This document shows positions 45,441 through 55,689 of a stretch of DNA of 64,000 bases, in pieces. Numbering within the stretch: the stretch's first letter is position 1; every line of letters begins with the position of its first letter. Origin of the DNA: Otatea glauca (taxonomy: Eukaryota > Streptophyta > Magnoliopsida > Poales > Poaceae); NCBI GenBank assembly GCA_036346275.1, contig CM070726.1, positions 28,803,410 through 28,867,409 of the forward strand, written 5' to 3'. The position numbers were made by a program, and so were the translations under genes. The notes beneath the pieces were generated by a model. That model was not told where the DNA came from. It ran no database searches and saw nothing but the letters and a program-made list of their open reading frames with translations.

Positions 45441-46340
45441 TTTAGGTATCCAAATACTTTTGGGTCCTTTGGTGTTAGTTACAGCAAGTTTAGATCTAAA
45501 AGGATTTAACAACATAGCCTTTGGTACCCAGACAGCTTTAAGTTTCTTATCAAAATTTGAGGGACCTACATATTTTACATTCATTTTGCCCCTAAAATCC
45601 TTAAATAGCATGTAATGGGCATCCACCATACAATCCCTTTTGCCATGAGAAACATTTGCAAGATAGCAATTTTTTGATTCATGGTTTGATTTATGACAGT
45701 AATAGCATTGAGTGCTTTTCTTGACAAAAATCTGTTTGAAATGATTTGATCCACTGTTCTTGGGCACACTGTTGGGTTTATACCCTAAGCCTTTTTTGCC
45801 CAAGTTGGATTTCTATTCAACAAGAATTTTGTCAAGAGTAGCACTACCCAGAAAACATTTTTCTAAACCTTTATCAAATTTGGCTACCTTGGCTTTTAGT
45901 TCTTCATTCTCAGTTTTAAGCTCCTTAGCACAGGAAGCATATTTGCAATTATCATTACAAGCACCAGAAGAACTAAAGGTCATGATTTCAGCTTTAAGTA
46001 GGTCACATGAAACTGATGCATCACATAAAGAAACATGGTTAGACTTGTTGGCTAGCATTTCATTTTCAATTTCTAGCTCATAATATTTAATCTGTAAATC
46101 TTCATGATTCTTGCCAACCAAAACATGACTTGTGACTAGATCATTATGAGTTTGTACAGACTTTTCATATTCATGCATAAACTTATCATACTTATCTGTT
46201 AGCAACTTTTGGTCATTAAACAAGCCAGCAATAGTCTTCTTAAGAGCTCTTGTTGAATTTGTTTTATCATGCAAAGCATTATTTAGCTCTTCAACTATTT
46301 CTACTAACTCATCATAAGAGGGTGAGTCACTAACCTTTTC
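45441..46340 (-). pseudogene. gag: SIRE-type gag C-terminal extension
   Basis: Same frame as gag upstream, separated from it by a single TAG (46341-46343), and crossing a second stop at 45813-45815. It encodes a long helical segment (LNNALHDKTNSTRALKKT, then YELEIENEMLANKSNHV and KELKTENEELKAKVAKF) predicted as coiled coil, then a second zinc knuckle-like motif (CYYCHKSNHESKNC). Long coiled-coil gag tails are usual in SIRE/Maximus elements. Confidence 0.8.
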
Positions 46341-47540
46341 CTAATCTGATCTTGCCATAAGACACAGAGGAAATGAAGGTGGTTGTGGAGTTGACTCATC
46401 TAAGGCAAGTCCAGCTAGCCCCTTTGACTTTGTATTTTCATCATCCGAGGATGAATCTTCACTTGAACTTTCTTCATCAGTGATCCATTCTCCTATGTGA
46501 GCCTCTCCTTTTCCTTTCTTCGCAAATTTCTTGGAGTAACCCTTTTTGAAAAACTTCTTCTTGGGTTTTTCATGAGTCTTCTCCTCATCCTCATCATCCT
46601 TGCTCTTGAACTTGCTCTTCTTCTTGATTTTGTTGGGGCACCGAGCAACTATGTGTCCCTTTTCATTGCATTCAAAGCATATAACATTAGCAAAAGGATT
46701 TTTCTTTGAGTAGTAAGAGTTTGACCTTCCTTTGTCCTTGAAATTAACTTTTCTCATGATTTTGTTAGCTCTTCTCATGAGTAGAGCTAACTTCTTCACA
46801 TCTTCATCCTCATCTTCACTTGACTCATCATCATCCGAGTCAGATGAGTCTTGTAAAACTTCCGTGGCTTTGAGTGCAATAGATTTCTTCTTTGGAGCAT
46901 CTTCTTCGGCTAATGTGAGCTCATGAGCAGATATTTTACCTAGTAGCTCGGTTGGAGTAAGCTTCTTGAGATCACCACTATTGGACAGATATGTGATCAA
47001 ACTGTGATACGCTCGAGGAAGCACTCTAATCATCTTCCTGCATACCTCAACATCAGAAAGTTTAGTTCCTAGGCCTTTTAGTTCATTGACAATAGGGTTT
47101 AGCCTCGAGAACATGTCATTAGCATTTTCTTGAGGAAGCATTTTGAATTGATCAAATTTTTCTCGAACAACATAATATTTTTCTTCTTTTGCATCAGAAG
47201 TACCTTCATGAATTTCTTGTAATGTTGTCCATATGTCATAAGCAGAAGTAAGATTACTTACTCTATCAAAAACTTCTAAGCTAAGACAGGAAAATATGGC
47301 ATTTCTAGCTTGAGCATCATACTGCATATTTTGAATCTCACCAGGAGTGGGTTCACCACACACAGATTGCCCCTCAGGCATGACACGAGGAGGCAGAGGC
47401 TTCTCTGTAACCCTCCACACATCATACCCAACAGCTTCTAAATAACATCTCATTCTAATTTTCCAATAAGCATAATTTGTACCATCAAAAACTGGTACTC
47501 TACCAATACTAACAGTTGCGGATCCATTTCCCTCGGCCAT
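46341..47540 (-). CDS. gag: SIRE-type gag
   Basis: A 399-residue frame starting MAEGNGSATVSIGR at 47540. It has the Copia gag start (VFDGTNYAYWKIRMRCYLE), the UBN2-type domain around residues 75-210 (AYDIWTTLQEIHEGT, MFSRLNPIVNELKGLG), an acidic run (SSDSDDDESSEDEDEDVK), and a zinc knuckle CFECNEKGHIVARC. A Lys-rich tract follows. It is the best-preserved gene of the element, ending at one TAG that separates it from its C-terminal extension. Confidence 0.92.
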   Translation of the reverse strand: MAEGNGSATVSIGRVPVFDGTNYAYWKIRMRCYLEAVGYDVWRVTEKPLPPRVMPEGQSVCGEPTPGEIQNMQYDAQARNAIFSCLSLEVFDRVSNLTSAYDIWTTLQEIHEGTSDAKEEKYYVVREKFDQFKMLPQENANDMFSRLNPIVNELKGLGTKLSDVEVCRKMIRVLPRAYHSLITYLSNSGDLKKLTPTELLGKISAHELTLAEEDAPKKKSIALKATEVLQDSSDSDDDESSEDEDEDVKKLALLMRRANKIMRKVNFKDKGRSNSYYSKKNPFANVICFECNEKGHIVARCPNKIKKKSKFKSKDDEDEEKTHEKPKKKFFKKGYSKKFAKKGKGEAHIGEWITDEESSSEDSSSDDENTKSKGLAGLALDESTPQPPSFPLCLMARSD

Positions 47541-47575
47541 TTACCAAAGCTATTAAGCTAATAAAGGTAAACCAA

Positions 47576-47589
47576 GCTCTAATACCACT
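47576..47589 (-). other. Primer binding site of the SIRE-type element
   Basis: On the minus strand TGGTATTAGAGCTTGG starts two bases after the 5' LTR. It is one base from the initiator-Met tRNA site TGGTATCAGAGC. Confidence 0.85.
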
Positions 47590-49368
47590 TGAAGTAACTA
47601 GTTGGCCTAGAGGGGGTGAATAGGCAACTTTTGCAAATTTTAATTTCTTAGAGACAATACACTATTCTCTATATGTGAATAGCACAGTACAATATATATA
47701 TATGACAGAAGCAAAAAGCAAATACAGATAACAGCGAAAGCAATAAAACGAGATAAAACACAAATGAGACAGAGATTTATCCCGTGGTTCAGAGCCGCAC
47801 TCCTAATCCACGTTGAAGCACTTCTTCCGAAGTATTGCTTCTCCAAAGCTAGTCGCAGTAGCCCTGGTGATCACTCAGGTAACTCTTTCACTGCTCCAGT
47901 GAGGTGAGTTCCGAACCTCTCACAATCACAGTGGCCTTCCACAATCACCTTTGGACAGGTCGCACTGTTCACTTCCTCCAAGCTGTCTATGATCACTAAG
48001 ATCCAAGAGTAATAAACTTTGCACAAGTTCTGTCTCTTGTTTCACTCACTAATCACACAGCTAGACTTCGGCTTGGAGCTAAAACACTTAGAGATGTTGA
48101 GGATTTTGGTTTGAATGTGAAGCACAGACTCCTTTTTAGAATGAGAGCTATTTTCAATGACAAAAGGTCAAGGAGTTCATTCTCTCATATGGTAGATGGC
48201 TCCGAAAATGCTTATATAGCCATTTGGAAAGAATATAGCAGTTACACCTGCTACTGTAGCTGTTGGACATGTCAGAATGTCAGAAATATCAATGTATACG
48301 TTTACAACGGACTAAGCAACAGAACCTAGTGATAATGGTCATGTGTATGACGGACCAATTTAGGACATATACGACGGACCAAGAAATTTGGTCCGTTGTA
48401 CATAGGAATTTCAGAGAGTTTGGTCCGGCAAAAGAATGAGAGAGTTACATGTATGTCGGACCAAATTATTTGGTTATACATGGGAATTTGTAAGATAAGT
48501 AGCCAAGGCCTTTTTTCAATAAAAATAAGTTTATCCAAGCGATTTGCTTTAGCAACGGACTAAGATTTTAAACAAGAATATTTGGTTCGTCAACAAAGCA
48601 AAAACCTTTGAATAAGAAAGAATATCTATCCAAGGTTTTAATAAATAGGACTCCAAGGTTTGGTCCGGCAAAAAGGCTTATAATCTGAAAGAGTGCGGGA
48701 CTAAAATATTTGGTCCGCTGTAGATGGAAACAGAGAAGATTTTTTTTGGTCTGTCAAAGAAGAGATTTTATATGTATGCCGGACCAAATTCTTTGGTCCG
48801 TAATACATAGAAAAACACTTGGTTGCAAGATGTTTTCAAGGAATTTTCACCAAGGACTAAAGAATGTGAAAACAAGACGTTTGGTCCAATGCGCAGATGC
48901 CTTGATAGGAGTTTTGACACAGAAGATTTTTAATGCTAGACCAAAGGATCTTTTGACTTAAAAGGATTTTTGCTGTGTATGCAACAGACTTAAGAAATGG
49001 ATAGCTGAATTTTAGTCCGTCGCATATTTAGACTATTGAAATGAAGGAGAATTTTCATTCAAAGAGCAATGACTAAGAGTCTTTTACTCCAAGCAATCTA
49101 ATTTTGTCTTTGCCTTATGATCCAATCCACTTGCTTGTGCAAAGTCCCCCTTTAGACAGCCAAACTGAAAATAATCCTAGCTATTTGACTAGAATCAACT
49201 CCCAAGTCATAAACTAGTAACAGAACACCTTAATCTTGTTAGTCCAACTTGCTTCTCCATTGATTTTAGCACCAGCTCTTCAAAACTTAAGCATTATTAA
49301 CTTAGTCATCAACACCAAAACTAAAATAAAACTTGATAATAAAAATTGAGGGGGCCTAGATGCTATCA
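47590..49368 (-). repeat. SIRE-type 5' LTR
   Basis: Begins TGAAGTAACTAGTTGG and ends GATGCTATCA on the plus strand. It is almost identical to 37329-39075. It contains about 32 extra bases at about 48771-48803, including the palindrome GGACCAAATTCTTTGGTCC, and lacks four bases near 48475. Minus-strand TATA at about 48211-48218. Confidence 0.92.
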
Positions 49369-50040
49369 CCACCCCTGAGACAGATGTGAATGGTGCCATC
49401 AATGACATCCTGGTAATATACATTTATGGAATACTCCATAGATACACCTATGGACATGTTAGCTAATTGTGTACCCTTATGTAGAAGGTCACATCGTGTA
49501 ATCTCTAAGTGAGGCTTGCCAATGGCTCTGTTCCCCTGCTGGCTGCTTAGGGGTACGCATATCTGCCCAGTCGAGGGTCGATTGTGCACGGTCGCATAAT
49601 AGCTCCTGGTTACGCGAAGGTCAATGTTGACGATGTATATGAAATTTGCAAGGCCGTCACACTGGAGATGCTTCCAAATGACGAGATCGTGACACTAGGG
49701 GATGCCATTGACACATTCATCTAGTGACCGAAGAGGGACATCTCCTTCGAAGATCATCCTGCAACTCCAAAGCTACACACACAACATGAGCCACCTGTTG
49801 TGCTAGAGCTACCAGCAATACCGGAGCCACGTGCTACACCAAAGTAGGCCACCAAATCGGCTACCATGTCCCGTACAACACAGACCGGTACTTCACTTCG
49901 AGCCCAGTCGTCTCCCGTGAAGACGACCTATGACAGACGGCGAGGCGACGACGAGGTCAAATCGAAGCGGACCACGGAGGCCCCTGACTTTCCGTTGGCC
50001 CCGTTAACTCGCAATTCAAGCTAGGACAACTGTTCATACC
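49369..50040 (+). pseudogene. CACTA second gene, part 3
   Basis: After the second CCACC (49369-49373) the plus-strand frame continues as PETDVNGAINDILVIY. Further on, VRLANGSVPLLAA, a stop, GYAYLPSRGSIVHG and APGYAKVNVDDVYE (about 49500-49640), then LGDAIDTFI, a stop and WPKRDI, match the DNA-binding or accessory domain that follows the coiled coil in CACTA ORFs of grasses. At least four stops are present, so this part is degraded. The minus-strand open frame at 49356-49589 is a shadow of it. Confidence 0.65.
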
Positions 50041-50314
50041 GATAGAGCTCTAGCACATGCTTACAATAGATTGCGTTAGATTGTAAAATTGGTGCATGTA
50101 ACAAGCCAACAAGCTGGTGGCATAACGGGTATCAAGTATCTCGATCAGTTTCAAGAAGGAGCATTTCTTGCACTAGTTTTTGGTGGCTTCTTCGTGGTCA
50201 GCTTCATTGACTTGTTCGATCTCTACAACCTTGACGCCCTCGACGCCTCACTCATCAGATGCTAGACATTGTAAGTATGTGAAATCACGTTCTACATTCG
50301 TGTCATCTTGATTG

Positions 50315-50317
<3 letters not shown>

Positions 50318-50372
<55 letters not shown>
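50318..50372. repeat. (TA)n microsatellite
   Basis: About 27 TA units in an almost pure run. It lies between the accessory domain and the protease-like exons, likely in an intron. Confidence 0.95.
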
Positions 50373-50375
<3 letters not shown>

Positions 50376-50389
50376 GATCCTTGCTTTTG

Positions 50390-51150
50390 TATAATAGATA
50401 CATGATCATTGAAGCAAAAAAAGAAAGAACCGGTGTGTTTTCTCGACCCACACATGGTGTCCAAGCAAACCATAAACAAAAATTTACAAGTCGTTCAGGA
50501 GTACGTGGAAAACGCATTGCTGGCTCAATGGGAAACAAATTTCATACTTTTACCCTACAACCCGTGGTAAGTGCTCCATTAGTTGCTATACTTGTTGATT
50601 TGTACTTTATATGCAGCTCAAAATTAGGTTGAATGACTACGGCGACATATCTGTGTAGGTTTCACTGGGTTCTACTTGTAATTATACCAAGGCAAAACCA
50701 GGTATTTTACCTTGATTCCAAAAATGGCTACGCCCATAACTTAACACCTGTCGCAAAATTACTCGAGATGTCATTCAACGTCTATAGAGCTCGTGGAGGG
50801 TCACTCAAGGACTCATCGCAGTTAAAGCATGTTCATAAGTTCCGGTATCCGCTAGTACATAATAATCCTTCACACTCTATAATAATACCTCTAGAACTAA
50901 CCAATTATATTTTGAAAGTGTCACCATCAGCCAAATGTCACTAACCAATGTGGATTCTATGTTTGCCACAACATGCAAATCCTTAATGGTGCAAAGAAGA
51001 CCAATTAACTAGAGGTTTGTCAATCTTGCAATAATTGTTTCCACTTATCAATTTATATGCATGCAAGACTTTAACTCTTCCCACCGACAGGCTTGGAAAT
51101 GTGGTGAATCTGCGTTGGAACAGGCTGATCTGCTATGAATTCAAGAAAAG
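50390..51150 (+). pseudogene. CACTA Ulp1/C48-like cysteine protease domain
   Basis: The catalytic set of a Ulp1-type (SUMO protease, C48) domain can be read in order: His in RFHWVLLVII (50664-50666), Asp in VFYLDSKNG (50714-50716), Gln and Cys in NQCGFYVCHNM (Cys 50949-50951). Upstream, GNKFHTFTLQP ends at a good donor (GTAAGT at 50567) and TTTATATGCAG ends a 50-bp intron at 50616. Another intron probably starts with GTTTGTC near 51014 and ends with CCGACAG near 51090. A 1-base shift lies before the Cys block. In several plant CACTA and Mutator elements a C48 domain is fused to the accessory ORF, so this is probably its 3' end. Whether it cleaves SUMO is unknown. Confidence 0.75.
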
Positions 51151-51519
51151 CTTTGTACCTTCTTGATGTGAGAGGTTATAAATCCAGAAAGCGAGTGCCA
51201 CTCGGCCTGACCTGATGAGTTGTGAATTTGTTAGTTACCATTTGGGTTAATTTGTGAACCTTGTGCTATGAATTTGTGAGTTGTAGTTATGGATTCAATG
51301 TTAGTAATCCATTTCAGTAATCCACTTGGGTTATATCTGAGTTGATTACTGAAATGGATGCGTTGTACGTAGTGTGTAATATGCAATCTGAGTTGATTTC
51401 TGAAATGTATGTCATAACAATATGCTTATGATGTAAATTATGTAATCTGTTTTGTTTTAGAGGACATAACTAGCATTTCCTGAGACTAGCCAGCAAATAG
51501 AAAAGTGTAAATAGTAAAA

Positions 51520-51838
51520 ACACAACATCACAGACTGTTCTAAATAAGAACCATCTGTGATGAGACAAACATCACAGACGATTCCACATTATAACCGTCT
51601 GTGATGTAAAGGACATCAAAGACGGTTCTACTTAAAACCTTTTGTGATGTTGATGTATATTACATCATAGACGATTCTAAATAAGAACCATTTGAGATGA
51701 CTTACAAATCACAAATGGTTCTTGTTTAGAACCGTCTGTGATGTGCCCTTTTATTACTGACACTTTGTTACTGTGATTCACTAAACCTTCTGAGATGCTA
51801 ATTTTAAACTGCATGTGATGATATATTATGTAGTAGTG
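51520..51838 (+). repeat. CACTA right terminus and subterminal repeats
   Basis: At least ten alternating copies of CATCACAGACGGTTCT and AGAACCGTCTGTGATG occupy 51525-51745, followed by the end TATGTAGTAGTG at 51838. This mirrors the left end. Confidence 0.9.
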
Positions 51839-52053
51839 GTTGTCCCTGCATGCTACTCGCAATTGATCGACGCATGCGTTGTCCTTGAAAGTAATGCATC
51901 GTCGCACACATGCATATTTTGATGCGTATACCGTAGACTTAACGTCATGCTGGTATGCCGCAATTTTGATCGAGGGGCATGCAAGTGTCATTGTTTTTAT
52001 TTTTGATATGATCGCACATATAAACGAGTATGCATATATAGGCTGCTGAAACT
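51839..52053. other. Host flank of the CACTA
   Basis: Unique-looking sequence without a gene. It follows the CACTA right end directly. Confidence 0.5.
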
Positions 52054-52170
52054 CTGTGCATGATAGTAAAATCTATATATACATATAGTAAAATCTAGTC
52101 CAGTGATAGATTTTACTATCTGTATATATAGATTTTACTCTATATATAAAGATTTTACTATCATGCAGAG
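52054..52170. mobile_element. Small MITE-like inverted repeat
   Basis: Left arm AACTCTGTGCATGATAGTA, continuing AAATCT; right arm the reverse complement with one or two mismatches, ending GCAGAGTGTTT. The loop holds further AGATTTTACTAT copies. The total of about 117 bp and the long arms suggest a MITE or foldback element. No clear TSD. Confidence 0.5.
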
Positions 52171-53658
52171 TGTTTAGAGGAAAGAACCGAATTTTACTAC
52201 CCCTGTGCAATACCTTTGGCTGCAAAACTTAATTTGTGTGCTATATGTACAAAGAACTAATATGATCCAGCACCAACTAAAATAGGGAAAATCGGCTTGT
52301 GTTATCTTGAATATTGGATTGCAAATTCGACAAGGGAACTATATCTAAACATGAATGTTGTGTCATACATGAACTGAAGTGCAGCTAGCTTTTAAGACAG
52401 TAAGTACAAGAATAGAACAAAGTGTGAATTTGCTTTGTTAGTTTGCTCCTGAAGGAAGCAGTAGGAGGGAATTTTTTAAATAATATTTAAAAAATGAAAA
52501 ATTACATAAATAATATGCCAATTTAAAAATTACAGTACTACATCTCTGTCGCCGTTTGAAACAGCGACAGACTCTCTATCGCCATTCCAAATGGCGAAAG
52601 AGGACTGTCGCCGTTCCAAATGGCGACAGAGGAGTGAAAATGATTTTTTGGAATAAAAAGTATAAAATAGCCTCCTTGCCTACGTATTTGCGAAAATAGC
52701 CTCATGCAGCGGACGAGTTGCACGAAATGGTGTAATGTAGTGGACGGGTGGCGCGGCAACAAAAAGTAGTGGATGGGAGGCACGGCAGGGAAGCGTGGCA
52801 ATTCCCTGCCTTGGCAGGGTTGCACTGCAATCGGCTAATACCGTGGTAGGGCTATGCGGCATTATGCCCTGTCGCAGCATGGTTTTTAATTCCTTTTTAA
52901 ACTAGAGTAGCAAGATAAATTTTTAGATAAAAATGACAACAGTAAAAAATATGCGGCGAAATATTTTTTTGGTATCTCAAGTGTTAATTTTATAATTGAA
53001 TTTTGTTTGTAAGGACCAATGAATGGCATGGAAAAAGGTTCGGAGAGAAATGAGAAAGCTTGTGACGCCGATGTACAAAATTACCAAAACGACAAACATA
53101 TGAAACACTTACCAATGAGTCTCGCGGAATATATATCGTATGTCGGTCAATACCAATGATGGCACTGACGGATAATGGAAGTTTTAATGTATTTGGTTCG
53201 TTTCATTTTGGTTTTTCCATTTTTAGCTTCCGATTGTAATTTAAAAAATGATAGATATACCTCCCTGTCGGTGTTTCACAAATTGCAGCGTGATGATTGA
53301 ACTGTTGATGTATTTGGATCCCTTCTTTTCGTTTTTAATTAGAAAATAGAAAATAACAAGGTGGAGATAAATTAATTTGGAGAAATTCGAAGAAGTAACG
53401 TTTAATGGCTTGCACGGAAGAAGATGGCATAGCATGTTGTACAAATGACTAGAGGAAACGTACATACAAATATTAGGGTACGTAGCATGACATAGAAATA
53501 TTAGAATACATAGCATGACATTGTGGACATAACATGACATAGAAAATGATGAAAGAGACATGGCGCGATGACATGGACGAACCATCAACAGAAACTACTG
53601 GTAAAGTACATGCACGCCTTTTGGAAATAGAAAAAAGTCATACTTATTATCGTAGACC
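52171..53658. other. Intergenic DNA with hairpin repeats
   Basis: No gene is recognised. Bases 52548-52640 contain three hairpin motifs of the type CTGTCGCC...GGCGACAG with a TTCCAAAT core. Bases 52690-52880 repeat words such as GGCAGGG and TGCCCTG. The rest is AT-rich. It may be the distal end of the MULE, but no terminal inverted repeat could be matched. Confidence 0.45.
52548..52640. repeat. Short hairpin array GTCGCC-TTCCAAAT-GGCGAC
   Basis: CTGTCGCCGTTTGAAACAGC, then TATCGCCATTCCAAATGGCG and CTGTCGCCGTTCCAAATGGC follow each other within 90 bases. Each arm pair can form a stem of 6-9 bp. Confidence 0.7.
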
Positions 53659-54335
53659 CTATATGGAAGTATCCATCGGTGCCTTCCCCTTTGATTTTGT
53701 GAGGCTTGCGGCCTTGGCCTTCTTCCAATTAGGCCTGTACATATCGACCCAATAATAGTCTTCTAGGGCAATCTTTGGCTCCTCCCACATGCGTGCGTAT
53801 TGCTTGTCAGCTATCTCCTTCATCTTCTTGCAATGTGCCTGAAGCTCCTCTTGTGCCTTCCACAAGTGCACATTGTCAGGACGGTGGCGCGATGTCTTTG
53901 ATTTGTCTTTCATGGTCTGAAGCTCAGGGTTCCAACATTTGTATCGCTCGGGCGCAACTGCATAGTGCAGGTACGCTTCGTGCTCCAAGTACTCCATATC
54001 ATACTTGTTTGGGTCATCGATCCATTGGAAGAAGTAGCAACTGTCAGCTTCCTGGTGTCATGCAGCGATGAAGTTAGAAGTTTGAAAAATGCATTACGGA
54101 ATGTACATGCATGTCATTAACTTACGAGGATTTCATAGCGGCACGTGTAGTGTGCCCGGCCAGTGGTGTCGGGATGTCTGGACTGCATTATCCACGCCAG
54201 AGCACCGCAGTCATAGTTTGGGCGGGGAAACTCCTGTGACACAGGTGCATCCTTGCAAGAAACATCTGGGTAGCTTTTCGCCTTCTTGCCAAGCCACTTT
54301 CGCTTACAAAGAGTCGCTCCGTAGTCAGTCATCAT
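53659..54335 (-). CDS. GRF-type zinc-finger protein, two exons
   Basis: Exon 1 runs from an ATG at 54335 (MMTDYGATLCKRKW) to 54126, and exon 2 from 54051 to the stop at 53659. The 74-bp intron has GTAAGT at 54125 and CACCAG at 54052, and joins the frame in phase 0, giving 200 residues. The joined protein carries a GRF-like finger (DCGALAWIMQ, then GRAHYTC, then after the splice SCYFFQWIDD). GRF fingers bind single-stranded DNA or RNA in other proteins. The C-terminal half is helical and Lys-rich (KKAKAASLTKSKGK). A TATA box (CCTATAAATATGG) is about 100 bases upstream, at 54430-54442 minus. It lies behind a MULE transposase and a second GRF gene on the same strand. The start choice among nearby ATGs is not certain. 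Confidence 0.72.
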
Positions 54336-54454
54336 GAACCCGCCGGTGAAGGGGTCTGTGGTGCTGGTAGGGATGTGGTGTTCGGTGTGGGGGTTGGCTT
54401 GGTGTAGTGTGGAATGCGACATGGCTCCATATTTATAGGAAATTTTCGGTGGCA

Positions 54455-54610
54455 GCGTGTTGTCCAAGAGGCCTAAGAAAGCTACTGCTCGCGAGTTGTC
54501 TAATCGGGCTGACAAAACTACTGCCCACGAGTTGTCAAATCAATTTGAGAAAGCAATAGCCAGTGTGTTGTCACTTCGCTCTGAGAAAGTGGGGGCATCG
54601 TGTTGTCTCG
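54455..54610. repeat. 36-bp minisatellite upstream of the GRF gene
   Basis: GTTGTC recurs at 54459, 54495, 54531, 54567 and 54602, i.e. every 36 (once 35) bases, within a degenerate unit. It covers the promoter region just upstream of the TATA box of the GRF gene. Confidence 0.8.
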
Positions 54611-55009
54611 TCGGTCCAACACAGTGAGTTTAGATGGAAGCAATAAATTTGTCACTGCACTCTGAGAAAGCAGGTCACATCGTGTTGTCTCGTCGGTCTT
54701 AGAGTAAGTGCTGGTATGGTAGACATAGGTCACAGACTAGGCATGAATTAAGTTATGTAGCTATTGCAATACGTGATCGAGTTGGTATTTTTGCTATTGT
54801 GCAAATCAATACTAGCATTAGGGACCTGAGGCTTTATCGACACTCTCTATTTGTTATGCAGCACGATGGCTAACATAACCATGAAGTGGATACTACGACA
54901 TATTAGTTGAACAGCATGAAGGCATAGATAAACATCAACTGGATACATCATTCTTAAACCACTTCAAATAGCATCCATGACGAACTTAGTCTCCTTTGCA
55001 GGAAACGAA
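54611..55009. other. Spacer between the two GRF genes
   Basis: Contains one more partial copy of the CTGAGAAAG / CGTGTTGTC words near 54660-54690. No gene seen. Confidence 0.5.
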
Positions 55010-55489
55010 CTACTTCTCAAGTATGGCATAAAGTACAACAAGCATACCCACACACACAATCTTAAACATCAGCATGTTCAGCCTCTGCTCGAGCATAGGG
55101 TTCATCCTCTACTGTAGCCTAGGCTGCATCCTCTGTGGTACTGTGCTACCAGGATGCTCCATCGATGTATCCATGGTGTCTGTCCATTGAAAATATTGAC
55201 ATCCTGCAGCCTACATGACGATGTGAACATGCTTTGAGGCTTTGGAAAGAAAGAAGATCTCTTAATAAATAGACAACTCGAACAAGAAAAAATCATCAAA
55301 ACAAGAAGAAATCAATCTAAATTTTCACTTATAGAGAAAAAAAGGGCATTTGTAAAATACCCAGCCGTTATTTCCCTCAGTGTTGGTGTAGAACACATTA
55401 GCTTGCACATGGCAGTTAGGGCCATCGACCCGCCTTGCAGTGGCAAGCGCAAGGGCCCTCCGATTCCCAGAGCTCGACATTTGAGACAT
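55010..55489 (-). pseudogene. Second GRF-type zinc-finger gene (degraded)
   Basis: The ATG at 55489 opens MSQMSSSGNRRALALATARR, then a GRF-like half finger (NCHVQANVF, GWVFYKCPFF) to about 55329. An intron follows, with donor GTGAAAA at 55328 and acceptor CATGTAG at 55211. The second exon supplies GCQYFQWTD, the expected rest of the finger. Splice phases do not agree exactly, probably because of a base lost or gained in the T run CCCTTTTTTTCTC. The end encodes EQRLNMLMFKIVCVGMLVVLY, a coil followed by a hydrophobic segment, as in other small plant GRF proteins; a TAG precedes it (about 55108). A TATA-like CATAAATAGG is at about 55563-55572. Confidence 0.6.
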
Positions 55490-55689
55490 GGCCTTCACCC
55501 AATTGGAGGAGGCAAGACATGGGATGAGAAAGAGGATATGAGGAAGTGGAGGTAGCATGGAGGCCTATTTATGGAGGCAATGGAGGGAAAAATGGCGCCA
55601 ACATTTTGCTGAATATGTCCAATGCAGCCAGACCGAAATAACATTATTAACAATGAAATCACGTTATTTTTGTTTTCAATTGGGTAATT

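Larger units (their letters stand above)
37329..49368 (-). mobile_element. SIRE/Maximus-type Copia element with env-like ORF, integrase deleted
   Basis: A 12-kb minus-strand element with LTRs 37329-39075 and 47590-49368 and the perfect TSD CCACC (37324-37328 and 49369-49373). In element order: gag, protease, pre-integrase, RT, RNase H, a 1.3-kb spacer, and a long third ORF before the polypurine tract. A third ORF in this place, the large LTRs and the gag type define the SIRE/Maximus lineage of Copia. The integrase core is missing. LTRs look highly similar, so insertion is recent compared with the other elements, apart from one 30-odd-base indel. Confidence 0.93.
24640..51838 (+). mobile_element. 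CACTA (En/Spm) transposon with three nested LTR insertions
   Basis: The left end CACTACTACAACAAG (24640) and the right end, reverse-complemented CACTACTACATAATA (51838), share their first ten bases. The flanking triplets are GTC and GTT, so the 3-bp TSD is imperfect. Both ends carry arrays of ACGGTT/TGTGATG subterminal repeats. The interior encodes a TNP2-type transposase and a second, spliced gene. Removing the solo LTR, the gag-only element and the SIRE-type element with one TSD each leaves about 10 kb, a usual size for an autonomous grass CACTA. Stops in TNP2 suggest it is now inactive. Confidence 0.92.

Noticed and set aside
49356..49589. Minus-strand frame of 77 codons
   Set aside because: It is the shadow of the plus-strand CACTA gene, whose domain motifs (GYAYLPSRGS, PGYAKVNVDD) lie opposite and beyond it.
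24640..51838. Perfect CACTA target-site duplication
   Set aside because: The flanking triplets are GTC and GTT, so the TSD is imperfect; boundaries rest on the terminal and subterminal repeats instead.
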